This document shows, one piece after another, positions 40,552-51,001 of a DNA stretch of 64,000 nt (position 1 is its first letter; each line of letters starts with the position of its first letter). Source of the stretch: Comamonas sp. NLF-1-9 (GTDB lineage Bacteria > Pseudomonadota > Gammaproteobacteria > Burkholderiales > Burkholderiaceae_C). Location of the stretch: contig NZ_CP078069.1 of the NCBI RefSeq assembly GCF_019195435.1, positions 558,001 through 622,000 on the forward strand. The letters are read 5' to 3'. Both the position numbers and the translations under genes were made by a program. Below the pieces are notes generated by a model, which saw only the letters and a program-made list of their open reading frames with translations, did not search any database and was not told the origin of the DNA.

Positions 40552-41373
40552 TCAAACCCCCTCGTAAAACGCCCCCAGCACCAGCGCCGCCTCCGGCGTA
40601 AACGCGCCGGCAGCCAGCCGCGCCTGCACCTCGGCGTGGCTCCAGCATTCAAAGCGCTCGACTTCGCCGTCCTGGTTCACTGGCGCCACGGCCTGCGGCA
40701 GGCGGGCCGACCACCAGTGGATGCGTTCGTGCAGATGGCCCAGGCGCGCGCCGCCTTCGTCGCTGGGCTGGTCCAGCAGCACGGGGGCGCCGGCTTGCAG
40801 GTGGGTGAGGGCGCTGAGCTGCAGCCCGGCTTCTTCCTGGGTTTCGCGCGCGAGAGCGTCGCGCAGGCTGTCGCGCGCGCTCACCATGCCGCCCATCAGC
40901 GTGTCCCATTGGCCGGGGTGGCTGGGCTTGGTGCGCGATCGCTGCTGCACCCAGAGGGCGCCGGCGTCTTCGCTCAGGCCGACGAGGTGGACTGCGTCGG
41001 TGGCAATGCCCAGCACGCGCACGGCGCCGCGCTCGACCGTGGCCAGTTGCCGACCGGCGGCGTCGCGCACCGCAAGCTGCTCGTCGCGCCAGGGGCCGCA
41101 GCGGCCAATTTCGCGCAGCAGGGCGGCGAGGGCGTTCAGGGCCTGGCTTGCCTGCGCCGCGGGCAGTGTGCAGGTGCGCACGCCGTTTCGCTCTTCAAAT
41201 AAGAGCTGGTAGCGCTCGCCCAACAAGCGTTTGAGGCCGATTTCATTCAAAATTTCGGCTGCGACAGACCCGACTTGCGCATCGCCCAGATGCAGCGCTA
41301 TGCGCCCTGGCTGCGGCCCGCGCCGGGCGGCCGCGCGCAGCGCGCTCAGCCAGGGCGCAGCGGGCTGGTTCAC
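40552..41373 (-). CDS. Nudix hydrolase with N-terminal DUF4743 domain
   Basis: The 273-residue protein has an N-terminal DUF4743-like half and a C-terminal Nudix domain with the box GGMVSARDSL..ALARETQEEAGLQ. Proteins of this layout are related to the Nudix part of yeast Tnr3, which acts on damaged thiamine-diphosphate-type molecules; the substrate here is unknown. A GTG start at 41373 overlaps the qor stop by 4 bp (GTGA). Residues about 40-60 (RLLGERYQLLFEERNG) are encoded by repeat copy H. The start could instead lie further downstream, but no better codon was seen. Confidence 0.75.
   Translation of the reverse strand: MNQPAAPWLSALRAAARRGPQPGRIALHLGDAQVGSVAAEILNEIGLKRLLGERYQLLFEERNGVRTCTLPAAQASQALNALAALLREIGRCGPWRDEQLAVRDAAGRQLATVERGAVRVLGIATDAVHLVGLSEDAGALWVQQRSRTKPSHPGQWDTLMGGMVSARDSLRDALARETQEEAGLQLSALTHLQAGAPVLLDQPSDEGGARLGHLHERIHWWSARLPQAVAPVNQDGEVERFECWSHAEVQARLAAGAFTPEAALVLGAFYEGV
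41193..41252 (+). repeat. Dispersed repeat, copy H (inside the Nudix gene)
   Basis: CTTCAAATAAGAGCTGGTAG, then CGCTCGCCCAACAAGCGTTTG and AGGCCGATTTCATTCAAAAT match copies A and G along their length. The AGGCCGATTT block is identical to that of copy A. It lies in frame in the antisense gene. Confidence 0.7.
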
Positions 41374-42353
41374 GGCAGGGTGAGGATGGTGCAACCGGTG
41401 GTCTTGCGCGCTTCCAGGGCGCGGTGCGCCTGTTGCACGTCTTGCAAGGCAAAGCGCTGGCCGATGTGGATCTTCACCTGGCCGCTGGTGACGACGGCAA
41501 ACAAGTCGTCGGCCATGGCCTGTGTCGATTCGCGCGTGGCCATGTGGGTGAACAGTGTTTGGCGCGTGACGTAGAGCGAACCCTTGGCCCCGAGGATGCC
41601 GGGCGCAAACGGCGGCACCGGGCCCGAGGCGTTGCCAAAGCTCACCATCAGCCCGAAGGGCCGCAGGCAGGACAGCGACCCTTCCCAGGTGTCCTTGCCG
41701 ACCGAGTCGTAGACTACCTTCACGCCCCGCCCGCCCGTGATCTCCTGCACGCGCGCGGCGAAGTCTTCCCGGGTGTAGTTGATGGCATGCGCCGCGCCAT
41801 TGGCCAGGGCCAACGCGCATTTGTCGTCGCTGCCGGCGGTGCCTATGAGTTGCAGTCCCAGCGCGCGCGCCCACTGGCAGGCGATCAGGCCCACGCCCCC
41901 GGCGGCGGCGTGAAACAGCACGAAGTCGCCGGGCTGCAGGCCTTCCACGGGCTTGCATTTCCGGAGCAGGTATTGCGCGGTCAGACCCTTGAGCATCATG
42001 GCCGCGCCGGTGTCGAAGTCGATGGCGTCGGGCAGCTTGCAGACAGTGGCGGCGGGCATTACGCGCGCTTCGCAGTAGCTGCCCTGCGGCCCGGCATAGG
42101 CCGCGCGGTCGCCCACGGCCAGGTGCGTGACGCCCGGGCCCACCGCCTCGATCACGCCCGCGCCTTCGCCGCCAGGCACCAGCGGCAGCGCGCTGGCATA
42201 CAGCCCGGTGCGAAAGTACACGTCGATGAAGTTCAGGCCGATGGCGCGGTGGCGGATGCGCACCTCGCCCGGGCCGGGCTCGCCCACGGGCAGATCGACG
42301 ATGCGCAGCTCTTCAGGGCCGCCGTGCCGGTGTATCTGTATGGCTTGGACCAT
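41370..42353 (-). CDS. qor: NADPH:quinone oxidoreductase (zeta-crystallin type)
   Basis: The 327-residue medium-chain reductase without zinc ligands has the GroES-like N-terminal domain (LNFIDVYFRTGLY) and the Rossmann motif AAAGGVGLIACQWA. It should reduce quinones with NADPH. Two in-frame ATGs lie six bases apart; the second (42353) has GAGG at the ideal 6-nt distance and is preferred. Its stop overlaps the Nudix GTG start. Confidence 0.88.
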   Translation of the reverse strand: MVQAIQIHRHGGPEELRIVDLPVGEPGPGEVRIRHRAIGLNFIDVYFRTGLYASALPLVPGGEGAGVIEAVGPGVTHLAVGDRAAYAGPQGSYCEARVMPAATVCKLPDAIDFDTGAAMMLKGLTAQYLLRKCKPVEGLQPGDFVLFHAAAGGVGLIACQWARALGLQLIGTAGSDDKCALALANGAAHAINYTREDFAARVQEITGGRGVKVVYDSVGKDTWEGSLSCLRPFGLMVSFGNASGPVPPFAPGILGAKGSLYVTRQTLFTHMATRESTQAMADDLFAVVTSGQVKIHIGQRFALQDVQQAHRALEARKTTGCTILTLP

Positions 42354-42454
42354 GGTCATCCTCTAGCAAAATCAGGGGTGGAGCGCTCGATCCTGCCATG
42401 TTCGCCAAGCGCCTGCAGGGCGCGCGCCACAAGCCGTTACAGTCAGCTCCTTTC

Positions 42455-43369
42455 ATGCTCAACCGCGACACGCTCTCCACCGTCCTGATGCTGACCGCCG
42501 CCCCGCTGCTGTGGGCAGGCAATGCCGTGGTCGGGCGCATGGTACATGCGCTGGTGGGGCCTTCGATGCTCAACTTCCTGCGCTGGCTGCTGGCTTTTGC
42601 CATCTTGCTGCCCTTTGCCTGGCCGGTGCTGCGCCCGCGCAGCCCGATGTGGCCGCACTGGCGGCGCTACGCGCTGCTGGGGCTGCTGGGCATAGGCAGC
42701 TACAACGCGCTGCAATACCTGGCGCTGCAGACTTCTTCACCGATGAACGTCACGCTGGTGGCCTCGGGCGTGCCGGTGTGGATGCTGCTGGTGGGCGCGC
42801 TGGTGTTCAAGGTGCGCGTCACTACCCGCCAGGCGGTGGGCGCGCTGCTGTCCATTGCCGGGGTGCTGCTGGTGCTGAGCCGGGGCGACTGGCAGCAGTT
42901 GGTGGACCTGCGCCTGGTGCCGGGCGATCTGTACATGGTGCTGGCCACGATTGCCTGGGCCTTTTACAGCTGGCTGCTGCTGCGCACCAGCGAGCCCAAG
43001 GCGATACGCGCCGACTGGAGCGCGTTTCTGATGGCGCAGATGTTCTTTGGCGTCGGCTGGTCGGCTGCGTTTGCGGCCGTGGAATGGGGCACGGCCAGCT
43101 ACGCCATCCATTGGGGCTGGCCACTGGTGCTGGCGCTGGCCTTCATCGTCGTCGGCCCCGCGCTGCTGGCCTACCGCTTCTGGGGCGAGGGCGTGCGCCG
43201 TGGCGGGCCGGTGCTCGCAGCCTTCTTCCTCAACCTCACGCCGCTGTTTGCGGCCGTGATGTCGGCGGCCTTCCTCGGAGAGGTACCGCATCTGTACCAC
43301 GCGCTGGCCTTCGTGCTGATCGTGGGCGGCATCGTGGCCACGTCGTGGCGGCGCCGGGTGGCGCCATGA
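42455..43369 (+). CDS. EamA/DMT-family transporter
   Basis: The 304-residue protein has ten predicted membrane helices in two EamA repeats (PLLWAGNAVVGRMV at the N-terminus; ATIAWAFYSWLLLR starting the second). Members export metabolites or amino acids; the substrate cannot be read from the sequence. The start MLNRDTLSTVLM at 42455 is preferred over an ATG 19 codons earlier, which gives a charged extension. It overlaps the next gene by 4 bp (ATGA). Confidence 0.85.
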   Translation: MLNRDTLSTVLMLTAAPLLWAGNAVVGRMVHALVGPSMLNFLRWLLAFAILLPFAWPVLRPRSPMWPHWRRYALLGLLGIGSYNALQYLALQTSSPMNVTLVASGVPVWMLLVGALVFKVRVTTRQAVGALLSIAGVLLVLSRGDWQQLVDLRLVPGDLYMVLATIAWAFYSWLLLRTSEPKAIRADWSAFLMAQMFFGVGWSAAFAAVEWGTASYAIHWGWPLVLALAFIVVGPALLAYRFWGEGVRRGGPVLAAFFLNLTPLFAAVMSAAFLGEVPHLYHALAFVLIVGGIVATSWRRRVAP

Positions 43370-44703
43370 GTCCGGCCGCCAGCCTCGTCTTGATTGCGCT
43401 GCTGATCGTGGCCAGTGCCTTCTTCTCGCTGGCCGAGATTTCGCTGGCGGCGGCGCGGCGCCTGCGCCTGCGCCAGATGGCCGATGAGGGCGACGCGCGT
43501 GCCCAGCAGGTGCTGCAGACGCAGGAGCAACCAGGCGACTATTTCACCGTGGTGCAAATCGGCATCAACGCGGTGGCCATCCTGGGCGGCATCGTCGGCG
43601 AGGGCGCGTTCAGCGGGCCGATCAGCGAGCTGCTGGGCAATTGGCTCTCGGCGACGAGCGCGGCCACGCTGGGCTTCTGGATGTCCTTTCTGCTGGTCAC
43701 TTCGTTCTTCATCCTGTTTGCCGATCTCGTGCCGCGGCGCCTGGGCATGGCACACCCCGAGCGCATCGCGGTGCGCGTGGTGCGGCCCATGCTGTGGTGT
43801 ACTGCAGTGCTGAGGCCCCTCGTCTGGCTCTATAGCCGACTCACCGATCTGCTGCTGCGCCGGCTCGGCCTGTCGAGCCAGCGCGACGACCGCATCACGC
43901 ACGAAGACATCCTGGCGATGACCGAAGCGGGCACGCTTGCCGGGGTGCTCGCGCAGCGCGAGCAGCAGGTGATCGTCAACCTGTTCGAGCTCGACACCCG
44001 CGCCGTGGCCTCGGTGATGACGCTGCGCGAGCGCGTGGCCTACTTCCTGCGCGACGACCCCGACGAGGTGATCCGCGTGCGCATTGCCGCCGAGCCGTTT
44101 TCCACCTACCCGGTGTGCGAGGGCGACATCGACCATGTCGTCGGCTACGTGGACGCCAAGGACTTGTTCCAGCGCGTGCTGAACAACCAGCCGCTGTCGC
44201 TGCGCGACGATGCGCTGGTGCGCAAGGTCTTGATCGTGCCCGACCGGCTGACCCTGGCCGAGGTGCTGGAGCAGTTTCGCCAGGCGCACGAGGACTTTGC
44301 CGTCATCGTCAACGAATACAGCCGCGTGGTCGGCGTGGTCACGCTCAACGACGTGATGAGCACCGTGATGGGCGAGCTGCTGGGCCCGGCCGACGAGGAG
44401 CAGATCGTGCGCCGCGACGAGCATTCCTGGCTGATCGACGGTGTGGCGCCGATCGAGGACGTGCTGCACGCGCTGCAGCTCGACGAGCTGCCCGAGGCCG
44501 GCGAGTACGAGACCATGGCCGGCTTTCTGATGGTGATGCTCAGGCGCGTGCCCAGGCGCACCGACCACGTGGTCGTGGGCAGCTACAAGTTCGAGGTGCT
44601 GGACGTGGACAGCTACCGCATCGACCAGGTCATGGTGACCCGGCTGGAGCCCGCCGCCGCCGAAGAGCTGGCTGCTCAGGCGTTTCGCGCCGGCTCGGAA
44701 TAG
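43366..44703 (+). CDS. CNNM/CorC-HlyC family hemolysin-like protein
   Basis: The 445-residue protein begins with a DUF21/CNNM membrane domain of about three to four helices (residues 1-150), followed by two CBS domains (ITHEDILAM ... VVGVVTLNDV) and a C-terminal CorC_HlyC domain (SWLIDGVAPIEDV). The family is linked to magnesium or cobalt export and TlyC-type hemolysin annotations. Its 3' end overlaps the convergent transglycosylase gene by 28 bp. Confidence 0.88.
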   Translation: MSPAASLVLIALLIVASAFFSLAEISLAAARRLRLRQMADEGDARAQQVLQTQEQPGDYFTVVQIGINAVAILGGIVGEGAFSGPISELLGNWLSATSAATLGFWMSFLLVTSFFILFADLVPRRLGMAHPERIAVRVVRPMLWCTAVLRPLVWLYSRLTDLLLRRLGLSSQRDDRITHEDILAMTEAGTLAGVLAQREQQVIVNLFELDTRAVASVMTLRERVAYFLRDDPDEVIRVRIAAEPFSTYPVCEGDIDHVVGYVDAKDLFQRVLNNQPLSLRDDALVRKVLIVPDRLTLAEVLEQFRQAHEDFAVIVNEYSRVVGVVTLNDVMSTVMGELLGPADEEQIVRRDEHSWLIDGVAPIEDVLHALQLDELPEAGEYETMAGFLMVMLRRVPRRTDHVVVGSYKFEVLDVDSYRIDQVMVTRLEPAAAEELAAQAFRAGSE

Positions 44704-45323
44704 TGCCAGCGCTTTTGCGCGGCAAAGACGGCATTGGGGTAGGCCGCCTTGCCCCGGCTGCCGTTGTAGCGGCCCAGCGCCATGTACAGATCGCCGTTTT
44801 CGCGGTCCAGGTAGTGGCGCAGGATGACGCAGCCAAAGCGCAGATTGGTCTGCAGGTGAAACAGCTTGCCCGCGTCGCCGTCGCCGATCACGCGCGTCCA
44901 GAACGGCATGACCTGCATGTAGCCGCGCGCGCCGACCGAGGAGACGGCGAACTTGCGAAACGCGCTCTCTACCTGGATCAGCCCGAGCACCAGCGATTCA
45001 TCGAGGCCGGCGCGGCGCGATTCATACCAGGCGGTCTGCAGGAAATCGCGCCGCTGCTCCCAGGCCGACTTGCGCGGGCGCAGGCGCTCGCTCATGGTGG
45101 CGAGCCAGCGCAGGTAGTTGATGCGCGCCTCGGTGCTGGCAAACACCGGCTCGGGCGGCGCCAGCTCGGATACCGCAGCGCTGAGCGCGCTGCGCACCGA
45201 ATCGATCAGCGGCTCTTCCAGCTGACCGCCGGCGTGCGCGGGTGCCGCCCAGCCGAGCACACCGGCGGGCGCTGCGGCCAGGGCCAGCAGGGTGTGTCGG
45301 CGGCTAAAGCTCGGCTTGGTCAT
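44676..45323 (-). CDS. Lytic transglycosylase with probable Tat signal
   Basis: The 215-residue protein has an SLT fold: catalytic Glu in [12 protein letters not shown], followed by [13 protein letters not shown] and [11 protein letters not shown]. It should cleave peptidoglycan glycan strands, making 1,6-anhydromuramic ends. The N-terminus [20 protein letters not shown] has a twin-arginine motif and an AHA cleavage site near residue 31, so Tat export is plausible. The start overlaps the proS stop by 4 bp, so translation is coupled with proS. Confidence 0.85.
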   Translation of the reverse strand: MTKPSFSRRHTLLALAAAPAGVLGWAAPAHAGGQLEEPLIDSVRSALSAAVSELAPPEPVFASTEARINYLRWLATMSERLRPRKSAWEQRRDFLQTAWYESRRAGLDESLVLGLIQVESAFRKFAVSSVGARGYMQVMPFWTRVIGDGDAGKLFHLQTNLRFGCVILRHYLDRENGDLYMALGRYNGSRGKAAYPNAVFAAQKRWHYSEPARNA

Positions 45324-47068
45324 CCCTGGTTGATCTTTTGCAGCAGGTGGGGCAGCACGGCGCCGAGCGCCATGCGCGTTGCCTCGGTGTCGCGCCGGTG
45401 CTGGTATTCGACCTGGCCTTCCTTGAGGCCGCGCTCGGACAACACCACGCGGTGCGGCACGCCTATCAGTTCCCAGTCGGCGAACATGGCACCGGGGCGC
45501 TCGCCGCGGTCGTCGAGTATGACATCCACACCCTGCGCGAGCAAATCCGCGTGCAACTGCTCGGCAGCGGCGCGCACCGCTTCGCTGCGCTCCATGCCTA
45601 TCGGACAGAGCACCACGGTAAAGGGCGCGATGGCGTCTGGCCAGATGATGCCGCGCTCGTCGTGGTTTTGTTCGATCGCCGCGGCCGGCAGGCGCGTGAT
45701 GCCTATGCCGTAGCAGCCCATCTCGAAATACGCGGGCTTGCCGTCTTCGCCCAGGAAGGTGGCGTTCATCGCCCTGGAATACTTGGTGCCCAGATAGAAG
45801 ACGTGGCCTATCTCTATGCCGCGCTCGATCGCGAGCAGCCCCTTGCCGTCGGGCGAAGCGTCGCCCTCGACGACGTTGCGCAGGTCGGCCACCAGCTCGG
45901 GCTCGGGCAGGTCGCGCCCCCAGTTCACGCCGGTGATGTGAAAGTCCTCGAGGTTGGCGCCGCAGACCCAGTCGGCCATCACCGCGACCTCGCGGTCGGC
46001 GACCACGGTCACCGGCTTGCGCAGGTTCAGCGGGCCGAGATAGCCCGGCTTGGCGCCGAAATGCTCCTCGATCTCGGCCACGCTGGCAAAGCGAAAGCCG
46101 CCGTCCAGCCCCGGCACCTTGGAGACCTTGACCTCGTTCATGTCGTGGTCGCCGCGCAGCAGCAGCAGCCAGACCTTGCTGCCTACGACCTGGCCGGCGT
46201 CGTCCAGCGTATCGGTGGCCAGCACCAGCGATTTCACGGTTTGCGCAAGAGGCAAACCGAGCAGTTCGGCCACCTGCGCGCAGGTGCTCTTGCCCGGCGT
46301 GGGCGTGAGCGTGCGCGGCTGGCCGGGGAGCGGGCGCTCCTGGGCGGGCGCCGCAGCTTCGGCCTTTTCCATGTTGGCCGCGTAGTCGCTGTTCGGGCAG
46401 TAGACGATGGCGTCTTCGCCGGTGGCCGCGATCACTTGGAATTCTTCGGAAAGATCGCCGCCGATTGCGCCCGAATCGGCGCGCACCGCGCGGTAGGAGA
46501 GGCCGAAGCGGTCGAAGATGCGCTGGTAGGCGGCGCGCATCGCCTGGTAACTCAGTTGCGCGGCCTCGCGGCTCTTGTCGAAGGAATAGGCGTCCTTCAT
46601 GATGAATTCGCGCCCGCGCATCAGGCCGAAGCGCGGGCGGCGCTCGTCACGGAACTTGGTCTGGATCTGGTAGAAATTGCGCGGCAGCTGCTTGTGGCTG
46701 CGCAGCTCCTGGCGCGCGATGTCGGTCACCACCTCTTCGCTGGTGGGCTGCACGACGAAGTCGCGCCCATGGCGGTCCTGGATGCGCAAGAGCTCCGGCC
46801 CCATCTTGTCGAAGCGCCCCGTCTCCTGCCACAGCTCGGCCGGCTGCACCACGGGCATGGTGCATTCCACAGCGCCGGCGCGATTCATCTCCTCGCGCAC
46901 GATGGCCTCCACCTTGCGCAGCACGCGCAAGCCCATGGGCATGTAGTTGTAGATGCCGGCGCCGAGCTTCTTGATCAGCCCGGCGCGCATCATCAGCTGG
47001 TGGCTGACGATTTCAGCGTCGGCAGGGGCTTCCTTGAGGGTGGAAATGAAGAATCGGGAGGCTTTCAT
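45320..47068 (-). CDS. proS: Prolyl-tRNA synthetase
   Basis: This is the bacterial class II ProRS. The 582-residue protein has motif 2 ([19 protein letters not shown]) and motif 3 ([10 protein letters not shown]), with the large editing (INS) domain between them ([13 protein letters not shown] onward), which clears Ala-tRNA-Pro. The start [15 protein letters not shown] at 47068 matches family N-termini; the frame is open for about 235 codons upstream but is antisense to rppH. It is divergent from rppH and coupled with the transglycosylase gene. Confidence 0.96.
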   Translation of the reverse strand: MKASRFFISTLKEAPADAEIVSHQLMMRAGLIKKLGAGIYNYMPMGLRVLRKVEAIVREEMNRAGAVECTMPVVQPAELWQETGRFDKMGPELLRIQDRHGRDFVVQPTSEEVVTDIARQELRSHKQLPRNFYQIQTKFRDERRPRFGLMRGREFIMKDAYSFDKSREAAQLSYQAMRAAYQRIFDRFGLSYRAVRADSGAIGGDLSEEFQVIAATGEDAIVYCPNSDYAANMEKAEAAAPAQERPLPGQPRTLTPTPGKSTCAQVAELLGLPLAQTVKSLVLATDTLDDAGQVVGSKVWLLLLRGDHDMNEVKVSKVPGLDGGFRFASVAEIEEHFGAKPGYLGPLNLRKPVTVVADREVAVMADWVCGANLEDFHITGVNWGRDLPEPELVADLRNVVEGDASPDGKGLLAIERGIEIGHVFYLGTKYSRAMNATFLGEDGKPAYFEMGCYGIGITRLPAAAIEQNHDERGIIWPDAIAPFTVVLCPIGMERSEAVRAAAEQLHADLLAQGVDVILDDRGERPGAMFADWELIGVPHRVVLSERGLKEGQVEYQHRRDTEATRMALGAVLPHLLQKINQG

Positions 47069-47099
47069 CGGGTAAATCCGGCGCCGCAGGGCGCAGCGC

Positions 47100-47127
47100 T
47101 TGCCGCACGCGTGCGAGCGTGCATAAT
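47100..47127 (+). promoter_or_regulatory. Putative sigma-70 promoter of rppH
   Basis: TTGCCG (47100-47105), a 16-bp spacer and CATAAT (47122-47127) lie 31 bp upstream of the rppH ATG within the gap from proS. Confidence 0.5.
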
Positions 47128-47158
47128 GGCCTGAACTAGCAAGAATCGGGGTCAGATT

Positions 47159-47851
47159 ATGCTCGACAGAGAAGGCTTTCGGCCAAATGTCGGCATCGTG
47201 CTGCTCAACCAGAGAAACCAGGTATTTTGGGGCAAACGTCTTGGAACGCACAGTTGGCAATTCCCGCAAGGTGGCATCGATCGGGGTGAAACCCCGCAGG
47301 AGGCCATGTTCCGGGAGCTGCATGAAGAGGTCGGGCTGCTGGCCCACCAGGTGCGCGTGGTTGCCCGTACGCGGGATTGGTTGCGCTACGAAGTGCCGGA
47401 CCGCTACATCCGCCGCGATGCGCGCGGACACTACAAGGGGCAAAAGCAGATCTGGTTTCTGCTGCAACTGGTCGGCAACGACTGGGACCTGAACCTGCGC
47501 GCCACCAACCATCCGGAGTTCGACGCCTGGCGCTGGAACGAATACTGGGTGCCGCTCGACGTCGTGGTGGAATTCAAGCGCAGGGTCTATGAAATGGCGC
47601 TGACGGAGCTCTCGCGCTTTCTGCCGCGCGGGGCGCAGCGCAACCGTTACCTGCGCGCCGGCATGCGCACGCGCGAAGGCGCGGGGCGCGACTACGCCGG
47701 TGCCTACCGCAGCGGCTCCATGCTGGTGCATCCCGGGGTGGAGCTGCCGCCCGGGGCCAGCTTCGACCCCGATCCGCACGCGAGTCTGGCGCCCGCCGAT
47801 GCGCTTGGCTCGGCCATCGCGGGCCGTGAGCCGCTGCCAGCCAGCAAGTAA
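47159..47851 (+). CDS. rppH: RNA 5'-pyrophosphohydrolase
   Basis: RppH trims the 5' triphosphate of mRNA, starting RNase E-dependent decay. The Nudix box runs from [13 protein letters not shown] to RELHEEVGL (about residues 38-60). The N-terminal [19 protein letters not shown] and the QGGID site are typical. At 230 residues it is longer than E. coli RppH (176) because of a Gly/Arg/Pro-rich tail beyond about residue 160, which is common in this group. The first codons are consistent with homologues ([12 protein letters not shown]). Confidence 0.93.
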   Translation: MLDREGFRPNVGIVLLNQRNQVFWGKRLGTHSWQFPQGGIDRGETPQEAMFRELHEEVGLLAHQVRVVARTRDWLRYEVPDRYIRRDARGHYKGQKQIWFLLQLVGNDWDLNLRATNHPEFDAWRWNEYWVPLDVVVEFKRRVYEMALTELSRFLPRGAQRNRYLRAGMRTREGAGRDYAGAYRSGSMLVHPGVELPPGASFDPDPHASLAPADALGSAIAGREPLPASK

Positions 47852-47872
47852 CAGAGGGCGCCCGGGCGCCGC

Positions 47873-49018
47873 TCAGCGGTGCGAAAGCACCATGTTGTCG
47901 CGGTGCACCATCTCGGGCTCGGCGGCGTAGCCCAGCAGGCGCTCGAATTCGCTGGACGGCTTGCGGCACAGCAGCCGCGCCTCGGCGCTGGCGTAGTTGG
48001 CCAGGCCCCGGGCGATCTCGCTGCCGCCGGCGTCGCGCACCGCGATCACGTCGCCCCGCGCAAACTCACCCTGCACCGCCACCATGCCTATGGGCAGCAG
48101 GCTCTTGCCCGCGTCGCGCACCATTGCGGCGGCGCCTGCATCGACGGTGACCGAGCCATGCAACTGCAGGTGGTCCATCATCCATTGCTTGCGCGCCTGG
48201 TGCTTGTGCGTGTCGGCCACCAGCAGCGTGCCTATGGCTTCGCCCCGCGTCAGGCGGGTGAGCACATCGGGTTCGCGCCCCCAGGCGATGACAGTGGAGG
48301 CGCCCGAGCCGGCCGCGCGTTTGGCCGCGATGATCTTGGTGATCATGCCGCCCTTGCCTATGGCCGAGCCCGCGCCGCCGGCCATGGCTTCGAGCGCGGG
48401 GTCGCCCGCCTGCGCTTCGTGGATGAAGCGCGCCTCGGGGTGGCGCCTCGGGTCGGCCGAATACAGGCCTTGCTGGTCGGTCAGGATGATGAGGGCGTCG
48501 GCCTCGATCAGGTTGGTCACCAGCGCGCCCAGGGTGTCGTTGTCGCCCACCTTGATCTCGTCGGTGACCACGGTGTCGTTTTCGTTGATCACCGGCACCA
48601 CACCGAGCTTGAGCAGGGTGAGCAGCGCCGAGCGCGCGTTCAGGTAGCGCTCGCGGTCGGCGAGGTCGGCGTGGGTGAGCAGCACCTGGGCGCTGGCCAG
48701 GCCTTGCTCGCGCAGCTTGGTCTCGTACATCTGCGCCAGGCCCATCTGGCCGACGGCGGCCGCGGCCTGCAGTTCGTTGACCTCGCGCGGGCGCTCCTGC
48801 CAGCCCAGGCGCTTCATGCCTTCGGCGATTGCGCCGCTGGAGACCATGACCACCTCGCGCTTGAGGCCGGTGTCGCCCTGCACCAGCGCGCAGAGCTGGC
48901 GGCACCACTCGGCGATGGCTTGGGCGTCCAGGCCGCGCCCCTCGTTGGTCACGAGGCTGGAGCCGACCTTGACGACGATGCGGTGCGCGGTGCGCAGGAT
49001 GTCTGAAGGATTCTTCAT
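47873..49018 (-). CDS. proB: Glutamate 5-kinase
   Basis: ProB phosphorylates glutamate, the first step of proline synthesis. The 381-residue protein has the kinase signature [19 protein letters not shown] and GGMITKI, and a C-terminal PUA domain ([23 protein letters not shown]). The start MKNPSDIL at 49018 follows repeat copy I, whose right end contains the start codon. It is the last gene of the rplU-rpmA-obgE-proB order, about 58 bp after obgE. Confidence 0.95.
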   Translation of the reverse strand: MKNPSDILRTAHRIVVKVGSSLVTNEGRGLDAQAIAEWCRQLCALVQGDTGLKREVVMVSSGAIAEGMKRLGWQERPREVNELQAAAAVGQMGLAQMYETKLREQGLASAQVLLTHADLADRERYLNARSALLTLLKLGVVPVINENDTVVTDEIKVGDNDTLGALVTNLIEADALIILTDQQGLYSADPRRHPEARFIHEAQAGDPALEAMAGGAGSAIGKGGMITKIIAAKRAAGSGASTVIAWGREPDVLTRLTRGEAIGTLLVADTHKHQARKQWMMDHLQLHGSVTVDAGAAAMVRDAGKSLLPIGMVAVQGEFARGDVIAVRDAGGSEIARGLANYASAEARLLCRKPSSEFERLLGYAAEPEMVHRDNMVLSHR

Positions 49019-49074
49019 GTAAAAAGCGGCTCTGGCCTTTGCTGGCAAAGCGCTGGCAACTATCAAAACAGGGT
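49017..49074 (-). repeat. Dispersed repeat, copy I
   Basis: On the minus strand it reads TGTTTTGATAGTTGCCAGCG, then CTTTGCCAGCAAAGGCCAGAGCCGC and TTTTTACAT. It fills the entire obgE-proB gap, and the proB ATG lies at its end. Confidence 0.75.
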
Positions 49075-49075
49075 G

Positions 49076-50155
<1,080 letters not shown>

Positions 50156-50193
50156 CTACAAGTGTAGTGAGGGGTGCGCGCCGGCCAAACAAC

Positions 50194-50216
50194 AAAGCCC
50201 CGGAATTCGGGGCTTT
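50194..50216 (-). terminator. Hairpin between rpmA and obgE (partial terminator)
   Basis: A perfect 9-bp stem AAAGCCCCG/CGGGGCTTT has loop GAATT. On the minus strand it is followed by GTTGTTTGG, only a weak T tract. It likely reduces read-through from the ribosomal-protein genes into obgE-proB. Confidence 0.7.
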
Positions 50217-50239
50217 GCGGATCTGGGCGGCGCGCGCTG

Positions 50240-50497
50240 TCAGGCGGGCGTCACGTTGGCGGTGTGCTTGGACAGAGCGCCGCGGGTAGAAAACGAGACC
50301 TTGCCGTCGACCAGCGCAAACAGCGTGTGGTCCTTGCCCACGCCGACGTTCACGCCGGGATGGATGCGCGTGCCGCGCTGGCGCACGATGATGGAGCCGG
50401 CGCTGACGCTCTGGCCGCCGAAGGCCTTCACGCCGAGCATCTTGGGGTTGGAGTCGCGGCCGTTGCGCGTGGAGCCGCCGCCTTTTTTCTGTGCCAT
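50240..50497 (-). CDS. rpmA: 50S ribosomal protein L27
   Basis: L27 is an 85-residue basic protein near the peptidyl-transferase centre. The sequence begins [20 protein letters not shown], typical of L27, with [21 protein letters not shown] following. It lies 17 bp after rplU on the same strand. Confidence 0.97.
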   Translation of the reverse strand: MAQKKGGGSTRNGRDSNPKMLGVKAFGGQSVSAGSIIVRQRGTRIHPGVNVGVGKDHTLFALVDGKVSFSTRGALSKHTANVTPA

Positions 50498-50514
50498 GGT
50501 GTTCTATCTCCGTA

Positions 50515-50826
50515 TCAAGCGGCTATCGAATCGATCTGCAGTTCGGTGAACTGCTGGCGATGGCCCTGGTGCTTCTGGTAGTGCTTGCGACGGCGCAGCT
50601 TGAAGATGCGCACCTTGTCGTGCTTGCCGTGGGCCACGACCGTGGCCTTGACACTGGCTCCGGACACCAGGGGCGTGCCCACCTTGAGTTCACTGCCGTT
50701 GCCGACAGCCAGAACCTGGTCAAGCACGATTTCCTGGCCTACTTCCGCAGCAATCTGTTCTATCTTGATTTTTTCGCCGGCAGCAACGCGATACTGCTTG
50801 CCACCGGTTTTTATGACCGCGTACAT
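50515..50826 (-). CDS. rplU: 50S ribosomal protein L21
   Basis: L21 (103 residues) binds 23S rRNA. It starts [19 protein letters not shown] and ends with the L21 signature [21 protein letters not shown]. It is first in the rplU-rpmA-obgE-proB order and divergent from ispB, the classic arrangement in proteobacteria. Confidence 0.97.
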   Translation of the reverse strand: MYAVIKTGGKQYRVAAGEKIKIEQIAAEVGQEIVLDQVLAVGNGSELKVGTPLVSGASVKATVVAHGKHDKVRIFKLRRRKHYQKHQGHRQQFTELQIDSIAA

Positions 50827-50886
50827 GTAAACCTCTAAAACGTCGAATCAAAGAGTTTTCGCAAACGAATTTTCGCGAAACAGGCG

Positions 50887-50916
50887 ATTGTACTGCAGCA
50901 CGCCGCTCGCGGGCAA
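50887..50916 (-). promoter_or_regulatory. Putative sigma-70 promoter of rplU-rpmA
   Basis: On the minus strand TTGCCC (50916-50911), an 18-bp spacer and TACAAT (50892-50887) lie about 60 bp upstream of the rplU start. Confidence 0.5.
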
Positions 50917-50958
50917 GGCCTGCGGCCCTGGGCCGCGCGGGGGCGGCGCGGCGCTTTC

Positions 50959-50964
50959 TATAAT
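50959..50964 (+). promoter_or_regulatory. Perfect -10 box (TATAAT) for ispB
   Basis: A consensus TATAAT lies 37 bp upstream of the proposed ispB start. No good -35 box is seen in the GC-rich upstream stretch. Confidence 0.45.
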
Positions 50965-51001
50965 CGCGCTCGAGCCAAAGCACCAGCAGAGATCGGACAC
51001 C

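Noticed and set aside
44702..44732. TAGTGCCAGCGCTTTTGCGC at 44702 and a similar string near 17772 as further repeat copies
   Set aside because: Both encode the peptide KRWHY on the minus strand in unrelated genes, and similarity ends after about 15 bp; chance plus codon preference explains it.
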